Assembly (NCBI GenBank): GCA_918807975.1 | Contig: OU964923.1 | Span: 23,727,235-23,791,234, forward strand | Direction: 5' to 3' | DNA: 64,000 nt | From: Aplidium turbinatum | Taxonomy: Eukaryota; Chordata; Ascidiacea; Aplousobranchia; Polyclinidae | Shown: positions 1-10,809 of the stretch, in pieces | How positions within the stretch are numbered: the stretch's first letter is position 1 | Layout of the letters: the number at the start of each line of letters is the position of its first letter | Position numbers and translations under genes: made by a program | The notes under the pieces: model-generated | Told to the model about the DNA's origin: nothing | Seen by the model: only the letters and a program-made list of their open reading frames with translations | Databases searched by the model: none

Positions 1-900
1 TTTATATAGAGTAAGAAAAGAAGGGGTCCCAATGTCGATCCTTGGGGCACACCGCAGGTAACCTGTCTTGAGTTTGAAGAGATTCCATTGACGACCGTGT
101 GCTGTAGACGATTGCTGATATAGCTTTTTAACAATTGTAATGGAAGGCCCCGAAAACCGTATGTTTGCAGTTTCTGTATGAGAATAGTGTGATCAACTGT
201 GTCGAAGGCTTTAGCTAAATCAAGAAATACAGAGCAAGTTGTATCTTTATTATCTAGGTTAGTTAAGATGTTATCACAAACGTTTGACACAGCTAACGAA
301 GTGGAATATTGTGGTCTAAATCCATACTGATGTGGTGTGATCAGGTCTTTTTTTGTTAGATAATTGTACATTTGTTCATACAGGCATTTTTCGAATATTT
401 TGGTGAAGGGGGACAATAGTGATATGGGCCTATAGTTGGAACAATTTTTCCTGGAGCCACTTTTGAAGATTGGGGTAACTTGAGCGACCTTTAGTACATC
501 AGGATATACACCTTTATCGATACACTCATTGAATAAGTTGGTGAGGAAAGGGGCGATTATTGGTGAGGATAGTTTGACAAATCTTATAGGTATTCCATCA
601 TGTCCCGTACTTTTAGAGACAGAAAGATTATTAAGATGTTTTAATACTTCTTCTTGATTGACAGGTTTTAGGAAAAAGGAGAATGGGACACTTTGCAATT
701 TCAATAATGAGCCAGGAGACGGTAGAGGGATTTTAGATGCCATAGAAGGACCAATTTCTGTGAAATAATCATTAAAACAGTTACTTATTTGTGCAGGGTC
801 AGATATTTTTTCATTGTCAGTGCTAATTATTTCTTCTGGTATGTGAGCTGTGTGCTTATGTTTGTACTTGATGATGTCATTTATGGTTTTCCATATTTTT
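1..900 (-). mobile_element. LINE reverse transcriptase, partial, runs off window
   Basis: Read on the minus strand, one open frame of about 295 codons runs from near 897 to the window edge. It shows KIWKTINDI, then SNYRPISLLS, QYGFRPQYST, the catalytic-core motif FLDLAKAFDTVDH and GVPQGSTLGPLLF. These are reverse transcriptase blocks in the right order; the ADD block would lie beyond base 1. The motifs fit the CR1/Jockey/L2 group of non-LTR retrotransposons, which copy RNA into DNA at a nicked target. The same strand carries the matching endonuclease at 1602-2459. By comparison with relatives the stretch that should join the two (roughly 200 residues) is absent and a Penelope-like fragment lies there instead. 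The clade is not certain. Confidence 0.88.
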
Positions 901-904
901 CATA

Positions 905-1600
905 TTTTCCATATTTTCCATATCCATATTTTCCATATTTTCCATATATTGGACAGACAAAACGTGACCTTAAATCTAGAATCAACGAGCACCAAAGAGC
1001 TATTAAATTTCAACGTCCGGAGCATTCCGCTCTTTGCAAACATTCTATAAATTCAGACCATAAAATTACTTGGACCAACGCTACCATTCTTAAAACTGAA
1101 AAGGATTACACAAAAAGATTATTTACAGAAAAGTGGTACATAAACCAGAAAGCACAACATGCTCTCAACCAGAAAGATGGTCAGAATTTTCCCTCTGTGT
1201 ACAAAAAATTACTTTAACTTTAACTTCACCTTTTCCATTCTCAGTGCGTCTTCTCTATCATTGTTATTGCCAATTCCCTTGGTTTCTGTCTTGTCTGATG
1301 ACTTTTCAATGTTTCTTGACGGTGGCCCAATAGATAGATAAATTTACGCTGTTGGAAAGCAGCCTACTGGTTTTAGGCATTCACTGCATTCAGTTTAACC
1401 TCTAGGTGTCTTGTTGCGTGTTTTAATTCTGATTCTTGCTGCTTACTTTATTCATTTTATCAGTACGTTTTTGTGTTGTGCCATCGTTGCTGAACAGGTT
1501 GTGTTAACCTGTTTTAGCCACCTTGATAAAGTCAGTCGTGCTGACTGACGAAACGTCGGAAATACAAAAGCTAGTTATCATCTTTAACATCAGGAGGTAA
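905..1600 (+). mobile_element. Penelope-like element 3' fragment (GIY-YIG endonuclease end)
   Basis: The frame ending at 1217 carries YIGQTKRDLKSRINEHQRAI, then SALCKHSINSDHKITW and WYINQKAQHALNQ, ending FPSVYKKLL. This is the C-terminal GIY-YIG endonuclease domain typical of Penelope-like retroelements: YIG plus the catalytic-type Arg and the Glu-His pair, with the usual LNxxxG-type ending. Only the last 90 or so residues are present, so the copy is 5'-truncated. A run of CCATATTTT units (about 890-945) forms the left junction. The 3' tail to about 1600 is noncoding and includes a perfect 7-bp stem (1531-1537 with 1543-1549) followed by GAAAC, reminiscent of the hammerhead motifs known in this group. 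It lies antisense to the surrounding LINE. Confidence 0.82.
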
Positions 1601-1601
1601 C

Positions 1602-2560
1602 CTAGTAAATAGTCACCAGAAGAACGCAAATTACTTTTATTATAAGAACATGGCATTGAATTTTATTTGATTGGTCGTTGCTGTATACATGATCGATTAA
1701 AGTTGAAGTTGTGGAAGTTACACGGGTTGGGGATTGTACTAATTGATTGCAGCCTAAAGAGAGAAACGCATCACAGTAATTTTTTACAGCAGAATTTTTT
1801 GTCTTTGCTAACATATCAATATTAAAATCACCACAAATGTAATATTGTTTTTTGAAATTATTTAACGAATCAATGCGCTCACAGAATTTGGTTTGAAACT
1901 CAATTAACTTATTTTTGGGATGCCTGTATACTACACCAACTGTGCACTGTCTATTGTTTGATAAAGTAATATCCACCCAGAGATCTTCACATTCCTGTAA
2001 GTTTAGACTTAAATTATTAATTTGATTATACTTTATTGAACTGCTTACGTATAGCCCGACACCACCTGCTTGTATTTTAGCATCAGTTTGTTTGTTATTA
2101 AAGTGGACAAAATTATAGCCTTGCAAGCTAACAAAATGCAATCGATTTTCATTCAGCCAGGTTTCTGACACAGCAATAAGGTCCGGTGCTTCTTGCATTT
2201 CGACAAGCAGTGATTCTAATTTTTCAAAGTTGCCAACTAGGCTTCTCATGTTTACATGTAAAATCGATAGCTGGTTCCTATTAATATTGTTAGTTAAAGA
2301 GAAGGAGTTTTTTGAATAAAAATTTTTACAATCCGCAGACATTGCCACAAACAAAGTATGACCAACAGATGAATACAAAACCAATAACGCAGGACACGAA
2401 AGATTACAAAATGACTTTGCAACAAAACAGATTAAAAGCAAAATCACCAACACCTGCATTTATAACTTGTAGTCAGGATAATCAAAGAATTCACTTATGT
2501 GTGACGAAATAGGACGGTGACCAACAAGCACCGAAAAAGAACAAATAACAAGTCTGGTTT
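1602..2560 (-). mobile_element. LINE endonuclease region
   Basis: A minus-strand frame from 2459 to 1602 encodes an APE-type endonuclease: SILHVNMRSL, SETWLNE, GGVGLYVSS, GVVYRHPKN, CGDFNIDML and STLIDHVYSN appear in the usual order from about residue 65 to residue 270. This enzyme nicks the target for target-primed reverse transcription. The first 45 or so residues are hydrophobic and cysteine-containing and may be read from noncoding 5' sequence; an internal Met just before SADCKNF is an equally good start. The frame ends soon after the IDHVYSN motif, where the element is broken by the Penelope-like piece. It belongs with the reverse transcriptase at 1-900. Sequence from 2460 to about 2560 is probably its 5' untranslated region. 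Confidence 0.85.
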
Positions 2561-3649
2561 AAGTGGTGTAAGAAACACTTTAGAAAATAAACAAAACACT
2601 ATTATTGCGTTATAAAATATTTAATTTAGCAAGGATTTTGGAAATTGACTAAGTAATAATTTTAATTTGAAACTAAGAACTAAATTAAATTACGGTACTT
2701 TAGTTGATGAGAGGTAACTTAGGGCAAAATTCCGTCAAGCAGTGATATAGAATCAAATGAATTGTGTTAAAATGACCTGATTAAAATATGCAGCTTAAAA
2801 AGAGAATTAAGACTGGCGAGGATAATGGATATACTTACGTAGACGTAGCCTAAGTTAGTCGGTTTATGATATCGATCAATGTCGGAATACGAATTGTAAA
2901 ATACAGTACAAGAAAAAAAAAATATACGAGTTCGGAAGGTGAAGATTTCAAAAATATTATTATTACGTCACAAAGGATGAAACTTAGGGGAAAAATATTA
3001 GTCAGTCTTGACCTAGCTGAATCTGATTACTGTACTTCAAAATTGTGTAGAACTACAAATTAATAGAATAACAAACTAAAATTAAACAAAAAATGGAGTG
3101 GTAGCGTACAATAAACTGTCCAGATTTGATCTTTTTTTCTTCTGAAATTTGATTTGTTTCCAATAAATTAACCTCTTTGGTGTTGATGGTTGAGCTTGTG
3201 CTGAAATTGGTCTTGGTTGGGTTGAAGGTTATTAGTAACGGTTGGGTGAAAAATAATGGCTGGGTTTAGAAAATGTAAGAAAGTCAAAAATGAGTCCTGT
3301 TAACTTACTTTGTCTTCTAAACTTGAGGATTTTACTGGCAGCTGTGATTATCTTCGTAAATGCAAAAAAACAAACAAACAATGACTGCTGACTTCTTAGC
3401 TAGCCTAACTGAAGGTCTTTTCAAGTTTAATTATCTCTGCAACTTCCTGGTTGATTTTGATAGTTTTGGTGTTGATATGACTACAATCAAATTTTCTTCT
3501 TGCTTTTTCTAGAATTAGCTTTTCTCCAGGCCTTAATTATTTTTTTGAGTCCATTTTTTGATTTGGGCCTGGAGAGAGTAATTTTTGCTGCTTGCTTTGA
3601 AAAGCGCGGGAACTTTTTTTTCTCATGCTTTGAATGAGATTCAAATTTC
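2561..3649. other. No recognised gene
   Basis: AT-rich sequence. Short frames such as 2866-3063 have no recognisable domain and no splice context. Nothing else is supported here. Confidence 0.5.
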
Positions 3650-5478
3650 TGCTGCCGGTTTCAGAGCCTTTATGTGATGAAAGTTACTCAGAAGGATTAC
3701 GACAACATCTGTATCTCCAGTATGCACCATCCCAATTGACGAAGATTGAAGGGCGTGGAGGAGATGTGTGTTAGCTTCCTCATGGTTGCATTGATTTATT
3801 GGTGGGCCGTTCCCAACATGGGAGACTTGATCACCTATGCAGTGATATAGACAATCTTGTCATTTGGGAACTCTTCTGTTATCTTCGACAGGAATGTGAA
3901 CAGTTCCTTCTTGTTATCAACATTCGCCAGAAACTTCTGCCAATTTCCTGGGATTTTGACAGTACCAGATACGCGCAGTCGGATGCCTGTTCCTCGTTTT
4001 TCCCTTGTGCCTCCTTTGATCGTCAGTGCACGATACTGGTCCCAGACAATGTCTTCTCTTATAGATCAATTCAAGTCATGACGAACTCTTGGAAAAAATA
4101 CCTTGTCGAAGTATGAATCGAAGGTCTTGCCTAGGACAGTTGTACCAGGAAGTGAGTGTATCAGCACTCTACCGTCAATAATAATCAAGTCATAAACATC
4201 TGGCGCAAGTAACTCCACGTCGACAGAAATTGCGCTACTTGCACTGGCTTCCGTAATATAGGCTATACCAGCAAATCTGACTTGGTACAAGAGTTGAGGG
4301 ACCCTTCAGAAGTGTTCCAGACAATTGTTCACCTAATCAAGCGTCATATAAAAACCGTTCAGGTCTACTGAATCTTAGCGTATTACGTCATGGAATTTTT
4401 CCTAAAAATGAGCCAAAATTGCACCATCGTTCGTAAGACTTGTGTCAAACCTGTTTAAACGTGAAACATTGGATCACCAGCTTTGAACACCTGTTTGAAT
4501 TGCGTGACAATGTCTTTCACTATTGCGTCACAGTAGCTGTTTACGTGAGTTTGAGATATCGCAAATTATTCTAGTCATTTTAAAATTGTTGCTTGAAGAG
4601 GTTGGTCGCATGTTTAACTGTTTTGCTTAGTGCTTGTCAGCTGGACAAAAATTCCCGTCTTTTATCCAAGTAATCTGTTCTGTAGTGACAAGTTTTAGTA
4701 GTGTACGGCGTTGCATTCCATTTTCGACAGCCAGGTGGCTAATTTTACAGAAATACAATTTGAATAGACGTTTCAAAGGAGTGTTTCTTTTTCGGTCATT
4801 ACATGCAGACGAACGGATTCGGGAATCTTATGTTACAATTTTCCCACGAAGAGATTATGGTTTACCGCTGTGACCAAGAAAACAACGCAGGTGGGTAGGC
4901 TATAGGAAAAATTCGTGCCGAAAAGAATTCTCCAAGTTCCCCCTGCGGCTGTCTAATACAAGAAAAGCTTGCCCGAAAAGCTCTGCGTGACGTTTGAAGT
5001 GCTGCATTTTCAGCTTAATTGTTGACTTTTTATGTTTTCTTCTCGTGGAAGAACACTAAGTTGTTGCGCTTGATCGGCGCTATAAAAGATGTGTCGTTGG
5101 AGTCAAGCACTCTCTGTCTGAGGTTATTGTACTGCTCTTGTCCCAAAAACTTGACTTTATGGACAGATACAGCAGCAACCGCCGACTCACACATCTTGTT
5201 ATCTAATGTAACCATGTCTCCACTGAACTCCTCAAAAGGATTCCCACTGCTCAGCAACACCTCCATCAGGTCTTTAACATGGCGTAAAAATGGGTGCTGA
5301 GATGCACATCCTGCCTCATGATGAGGGAGTTCTTCTTCATCATCGTCGTGAGCATTTACACCACTGATAAACTCCTCAATGACACGGCTGATTTCTGGGC
5401 CAGTCAATATCCAGCGTTCCAACATGTCACAATTCTCAATGAGACCAGTAATGCCACCAACTCCTTTTCCCCTTTTGT
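3650..5478 (-). pseudogene. Broken copy of an unnamed, widespread animal protein family
   Basis: The minus strand carries successive blocks of one protein, spread over several frames. In order: RGKGVGGITGLIENCD, LERWILTGPEISRVIEEF, HHEAGCASQHPFLRHVKDLM, SGNPFEEFSGDMVTLDNK (5478-5035); FGQAFLVLDSRRGNLENS near 4950; DVYDLIIIDGRVLIHSLP (4290-4066); DIVWDQYRALTIKGGTRE and IPGNWQKFLANVDNKKELF (about 4050-3880); CNHEEANTHLLHAL and HTGDTDVVVILLS (about 3790-3690). I know this block order from many unnamed, repeated proteins of cnidarians, fish and other animals. The conserved HEEADTR-like and DTDVVVL motifs with spaced acidic residues suggest a nuclease-type fold, but that is inference. The copy is clearly dead, with several breaks. 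Whether the family is a host gene or rides on a mobile element I cannot tell. Confidence 0.7.
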
Positions 5479-5504
5479 TGGCTTGTTTTGTTTGTTTTTC
5501 ATAT

Positions 5505-5706
5505 ATATTTATCCTCCATTGCGGGAAAGCGGACTTGAGCGCTATGCATCGGTGTACACCTTCCGACTTACACCTGACCCACGCTGCAGCCGACGGCAAT
5601 GTCTGTTTCCGGTTATCTACTCTACTTATGACTTAAATTTGGTACTACCCATTACTCGAAATCGGTCACTGGGTAGAGGCAATTATCGTAAAGTTTCTTG
5701 CCCAGA
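5505..5706 (-). repeat. Dispersed repeat, body of a tRNA-headed SINE
   Basis: This stretch is about 95% identical by eye to 52162-52365. The second copy shows what it is: there, on the minus strand, a tRNA-like head precedes the shared body and an (AAAC)n tail follows. Here the head is missing and the tail side abuts the broken gene at 5478. Confidence 0.75.
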
Positions 5707-6837
5707 GAAACAACAGCAATGTTCAAAAGTTACCAAGCATAATGTGAAAAAATCTGGAAATTGGCAGCAATCTTGAATTTTGGCGGCCATTTTTTTTTAT
5801 CTGACAGCTTGACACTCGAACAAAAATTGTTTCATAGGTCCTTACTTTCAAATTGGTAGCCTACTGAAAACGAAACTTTTGCATCAAGTTGAAATGACTG
5901 AGTGCCTGGGCACCCCACTTTCCTTCATCTTGAAAATAGGGACACAACTGAGTATGGCAACTGAAAACACTAGCGCAACTTAGGGTTGCCAGAACAGCAG
6001 GTCTTTTTGACAAAGGGTTTTTACTTGGAAGAAAAAATATGTTGTGACGTTGTTATAAATTTTTGACGTTATGTTTTTTTAAATTTAGGTCGATATTTTT
6101 TGTTGCAAATTGAGCTGGTATTGAGCAACAGAATTAAAACATTTTATGTTATCTACCCAAATTATCCATTCAAAATTTTTATTCAAAACAAAACCAAAAC
6201 AAGGATGTTTTAAAAAATGATATTGTTTTATTTGAAACACTTAATACAGTAGTTTAGCTTGTTTTCATTTCTGACCATCGCAACAAAAAACCACATGCTA
6301 AACATAGCATAGGTCTAAAAAAAGTAGTAAAAAGTACTGAATTTCCGTTTGAGCCCAATGTTAACAGGCCCACTCGCTTATTACGTGCAATTTGGTCCAG
6401 TCCAAAATTACTAAATGTAAAGGAGTGGCAGAGAATTGTATTTTCTTTAGCAGGCCTACCCACTTAATAAGCCCAAAGTCGTAGGCTACGTCGTGAGGTG
6501 TTTATTTTATATTGTGAAATCAGAAATTTGCTAAAATTAAGAAAAGTCTTCACACTAGACTTGAATATGGTTTAAACACTTTTGCTTTTACAACAAAAGA
6601 TTCTTGGAAACAGATTTGTTTATTGTATTTTAAAATGCCATTTTGTCTGGTTTGAACCACTTTGTCGAATGTTGGATTTAGCCAGATCAGAACATCTGAT
6701 TGTTATCTGGCAGCTTTGCAGCAATCACAATTCACAACATACAGTATAGGTTACTAGCTTTCGCATTTCGCAACCTCGCGTTTGCCATTGCGCTTTGTCC
6801 TGCTCTTAATCTGTGCCTTCATTTTACTTAACGTTAA
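5707..6837. other. No recognised gene
   Basis: AT-rich sequence with no frame that resembles a known protein. The minus-strand frame 6254-6463 has no recognisable motif. Confidence 0.45.
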
Positions 6838-6950
6838 AATTGAATGAGGCTGTTCACCAGGCAATTAATTTAATAACATTTATACCCTCATCTTGTGTAA
6901 ACTAAGCTAATCTATCACAAGGTGTTTCAGGTGTACGATAGTCTGATATC

Positions 6951-8035
6951 ATGGCTTCATCAACTGTCAGACCTCCAGTTGCTTCAGGTATGTAGATGCG
7001 ACTGATTGTATGATTCTTTCAACTAATTGATCTATTTTAAACTGTTAGGTTTGGTGGCCGTGCTTAAATTTACTTTCATCGACTTATTCTTTAAATTTAC
7101 ATCGCATGCACGTTTAAAACTTCTTTGGTTTTGCCGCCGTTTTCTTTTGTTGGTTTTATTCCCGTAAACTGTTGGTAACTTTATCATTGCTGTTGTTTTC
7201 CGACAAAGAAAAATAAGTTGAATTAAATTAAATATTAAGTTGCTGCAGCACTGCAGACTAATTTACATAGTTTTAATGCACTTTTCATAAATATGTCACA
7301 TCTCAAACTATTTTTCTATTTTGGATTGAATGTTTAGATTTAGAGTGCAAACTAATCTTGATAAAATATTTCTCTTGCAATGTGGACTTGTTGACTGAAA
7401 CTGTTTTATCCACCAGTCTACCTTGCAAGAAAAATATTTTATCAAAAATAGTTCCCCCTCTAGGTCCGTACTTGCAAGTGAATTAAATATAACCTTACCA
7501 TAAAAAGTTGTAACAATTAGCATGCAAGAGTAAGGCTAAGCGACATTAGCGTCTACTTCATCAATTAGGGTATTCGATTAGGCTATTAGTTGTTTTTATT
7601 ATAATAATAATAACATGAGATTGAGAAGTTGCAAAGCAGAGTGCTTAACTGCTTATTCATCTTTCAATTGTATACAGTAAACAAACTAATAAAGACAATA
7701 ACTACATAGAAGTTAACAGTTGGTATCAACAGTGATACTAGAGATGTACGTATACGCCGCAAATTCTATGCCGTAAACTTTTTGTTTACGTTAACGCTTA
7801 CGGCCACATTCTTTTGGATACTAGTTGTCGCTTGAGGCTACGTCGTAAAGTTTTCGCGTTCTTTTAGCATATAGCGTCAACGTATACTTTTTAATGTCTT
7901 AGCTGTTGTTTGCATTTTAATTTTGCAGTTGAAAGAATGTTTTCAATGGGCAAAGACATATTGAAACCAAAATGCAGCAAAATGTCAGATGAACACTTTC
8001 AGATGCTTGTGTTTCTTCGTGGAAATTCAAAATAA
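6951..8035 (+). CDS. hAT dimerisation-domain remnant in two possible exons
   Basis: An ATG at 6951 opens MASSTVRPPVAS and reaches a good donor (CAG then GTATGT, intron from 6988). A TTTTGCAG acceptor at 7928 opens a second exon, 7929-8035, in matching phase, giving VERMFSMGKDILKPKCSKMS and then DEHFQMLVFLRGNSK and stop. Joined, this is 47 residues and reads as the C-terminal hAT dimerisation domain of hAT transposases (family pattern PATSxxxERxFS ... L ... LVFLxxN). An in-frame stop lies just before the ATG and an AATAAA overlaps the stop codon. It is probably the 3' end of a decayed hAT copy; the splice may be coincidental. A hAT-style TAGAGATGTACG string lies in the intron near 7741. Confidence 0.45.
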
Positions 8036-8131
8036 AACTTGTTTGTTTTGAGTGGTTTATACCGTGTGAATGTTCGGCACCTAGCAAACAAAATGAGTTT
8101 ATGCTAGTGCATAGGCGTCAAAATAGAGTGG

Positions 8132-8203
8132 GCCGGGTGGGCAGCGCCCACCCTGCCATGAAACGAGGGTGGGCAAAATATGTTTTGCCCACCCTGTTTT
8201 CAT
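8132..8203. repeat. Two adjacent GC-rich hairpins
   Basis: GGGTGGGCAGCGCCCACCCT is a near-perfect short palindrome. It is followed by a second one whose arms are AGGGTGGGCA and TGCCCACCCT around an AT-rich loop. They stand out in an AT-rich region and resemble the ends of hAT-type elements common in animal genomes; no partner end was found. Confidence 0.5.
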
Positions 8204-8892
8204 GACACTTATGAAGTGTTCGTTACAATTATTTCCGTTTTTGAATTATTTTCGTTTTTGTTAAACGCTGGAATGCTGGATTATCCAACCAACTGCAGCG
8301 CAACTTCTTGTTTTACGCTATGTTTCTCGCTAGATATCCCACAGAATAAAGCAATTTTGCAACAACGCTGCATTGAAAAAAAAGACGGTACTCACTGCAT
8401 TGTTGTTGCTACGGCAACTGCCACACGCTAGCAATTCCTAGTGAGAGAAAGCCACGTTTAATCTTTTATCCGAATGGTCTCACTTTCGTTACGTCACAAT
8501 CAAACTTCAGTTCCGGGTCAGCGTAAGGCAGAGGTTGCCAACCTTTTTTTGTATGCGGGCCACTTTGGCACTTAGGAGAGCTGTGGCGGGCCGCACTAAT
8601 AAAATTTTAGGTAGGTTGACTCTTATGCTAGAAAAGAACACATTTTGTACCCAGTATCCAGAGTTACTTGTTATTAATATTTATCTTAGAATACTGCAGC
8701 AACAAAATTAGTCAAACAACGCTACTGCCAGGCCAAGCTCCTTTAACAACACGTTTGACTTCTTTAACATTACCTATAGACGAGGCCACTTGTTTTGCGC
8801 ACTTATAGCGAGGCGAGCGGTTTCATCGAATATTCATTGCCAAGCAAAGAGTGGTGTTTTCACTTCGCTTCACAAAAGATATCTTTGCAATT
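8204..8892. other. No gene; probable hAT debris
   Basis: Around 8532 the string CAGAGGTTGCCAACC followed by GCGGGCCAC and GGCGGGCCGC resembles the terminal regions of CAG(G/A)GGTGGCCAACC-type hAT elements. No second end or target duplication was found. Confidence 0.4.
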
Positions 8893-9122
8893 ATTGGTTA
8901 CCGTAGCCTAATTATCATTGCCGCTTTTACATCGTTTTAACGTTGAAATAAGACCCTAATTCCAACCCCTAACCCAAATCGCTAACCACTAACCCCAACC
9001 CCTAAAATGGCAATGATAATTACTAATTAGGCTACGGTACCCAATAATTTAAAAAAAAAATTCAAAAAATCGCCGAATAGGGAACTCGCCGAAAAGGGCT
9101 CTCGCCGAAACGGGCCATTCCG
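8893..9122. mobile_element. Word-array foldback element, family 1, left-truncated copy
   Basis: Inner inverted repeats (8896-8923 and 9009-9042, core ACCGTAGCCTAATTATCATT) flank a telomere-like run of CCTAACCC-type words. The right side carries repeats of the word TCGCCGAAxxGGG and ends CGGGCCATTCCG. The same parts recur at 17850-18401. The left word array is missing here. Confidence 0.7.
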
Positions 9123-9268
9123 GTACCTTTTGCCCAATTTTTTTCAAGAGCTTGTCATCAGATTGACATTGACCTTATGTGTGTTACTAAATTACAAAGA
9201 ATTTTGTTCAAGCAATGTTCAACTTTCCTTACCATTTTCAAAATTTAAAAGCTCGTATACAAGGCTTT

Positions 9269-10004
9269 GCCCTGGCCAGGGGCGGCTCGCTAGTGTGTGC
9301 TGCGGTGCTGCAGCACTCCCATGAAAGTTTTCACAAAAATTTTCTCAAATATCTTATTATTCTTCTGCCCAAAATGTGTTTTATGTTCTCTGTTCACAGA
9401 ATTGCTGACTGTGATAAGTGTTATAAGTGTTATATTGTGTTATAAGTGTAAATTATATTTGGAAACTCTGCGTGCTGTGAAATATTTTGCGCAAGGTTGC
9501 AACTAAAGAGACACTCGAATGTGACATCGTAGAGCCGCGTGTTTTCTTGAGTTGCCTGTACAAGCGAATAGGAAAGCGATGTGCTGTGTTTGAAGCAGCA
9601 CACGAGCAAAAAGGCGAACGTTGAGGAATAAAGGCGATAATTGTCTGGCGCTGTGATGACGTCAAAAGCTGCTTATGGCACAATAGCGACACCAGTTTGA
9701 ATCCGTTCTTCACGGTGTGAAATTACGCATTGTTAAGTGTTACCCAATAAACCAATTAGTAGTTTACATTTTTGCTGATTAGTATTATGTTAGTTACAGA
9801 AGAACGCAAATAGGTAGGCACTAAAAAAACTAACACTTTTTAGGATAGGTCTACTTTCCATCTTTGGAAAAAAAACTGCTTGAATTTAATATGTCATGCA
9901 ATAAGCAACGTAGCCTATCTACATCCAAAATGCAAAGTGGCATAGGCCACGAGAGTCCGCAGCACCCCCATTTCTTGGACTCACCAGCCGCCACTGGCCC
10001 TGGC
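9269..10004. mobile_element. Non-autonomous hAT-like element with 8-bp target duplication
   Basis: The octamer GCCCTGGC occurs at 9269-9276 and 9997-10004. Between them a 720-bp unit begins CAGGGGCGGCTCGCTAG and ends in the inverse of CAGTGGCGGCTGGTGAG. Eight-base duplications and CAGNGGCGGC-type ends are characteristic of hAT DNA transposons. Near both ends there is also a matching GCTGC(G)GTGCTGC / GCAGCACCCCC block. No transposase is recognisable inside, so it must have moved with an enzyme supplied elsewhere. Confidence 0.8.
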
Positions 10005-10809
10005 CATAAATGCCATTTAGTCACTTCGATGTAGTCACTGTGGAAAAGGCGGAAATCTGGTCTTGGCATTTAGATTGTACAAATGTACAACACAGCAACA
10101 AAGTCATGTTGAAAAAAATTAAACATCATTTATGGCTTCATAGATTCAGTTAGGCTATACGACACTTGTACATCATGGACAGAACCAGGATTTCATGTCG
10201 AAGACAACAAAAACCATATCTTCCTTCTTCGTATTTTCTTATTAATCTTTTTGCCTTGATAAATCATCTTGAATTGCCTGTTGGTACTTAACCCAGCTTC
10301 ATTGCTATATTTTATGTATACAATATAGTCTGGATGCTAAGATCAGATTTCTGCCTTTTCTACATTGGCATTAATTTTTACTTTTGCGGACAATGTGCCA
10401 ATATAAGCTGGGGAAATTTCTATACGGTACTTCCGCCTTTTAGTAGTGCTTGTCAAAACGTAAAACAGCTACTTCACCTTATATTTTCCTCACGCTATCT
10501 TTTTGGTTGATGCTAATCTATGACATGGCATTTTTGACCAGAGTAGAGACTTGTACAAATGTACACTAGCTCCAAATTTTGTACTACCAATGAATTCTAC
10601 AATTGCAGTAGTTTTTGTAATGTCAATTTTACAGTCTAGACAAGAAGAAAGGGAGCAACACTAAACAGCAGAAGCTCTAGAAACTGATATATTTAGCTTA
10701 GTTTAAAGTGTAAAGTAGTTTGAAGTTTGCGACTTTTCTTTTGGCAGTTGCTTCACAGAGTCTTGTATCGTTGTATGTATCAGTTTATTGCCAATTTATT
10801 GCTGTATAA

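Noticed and set aside
789-950. A repetitive Tyr-Phe-Pro peptide as a real protein domain
   Set aside because: It is the translation of CCATATTTT repeats at a transposon junction.
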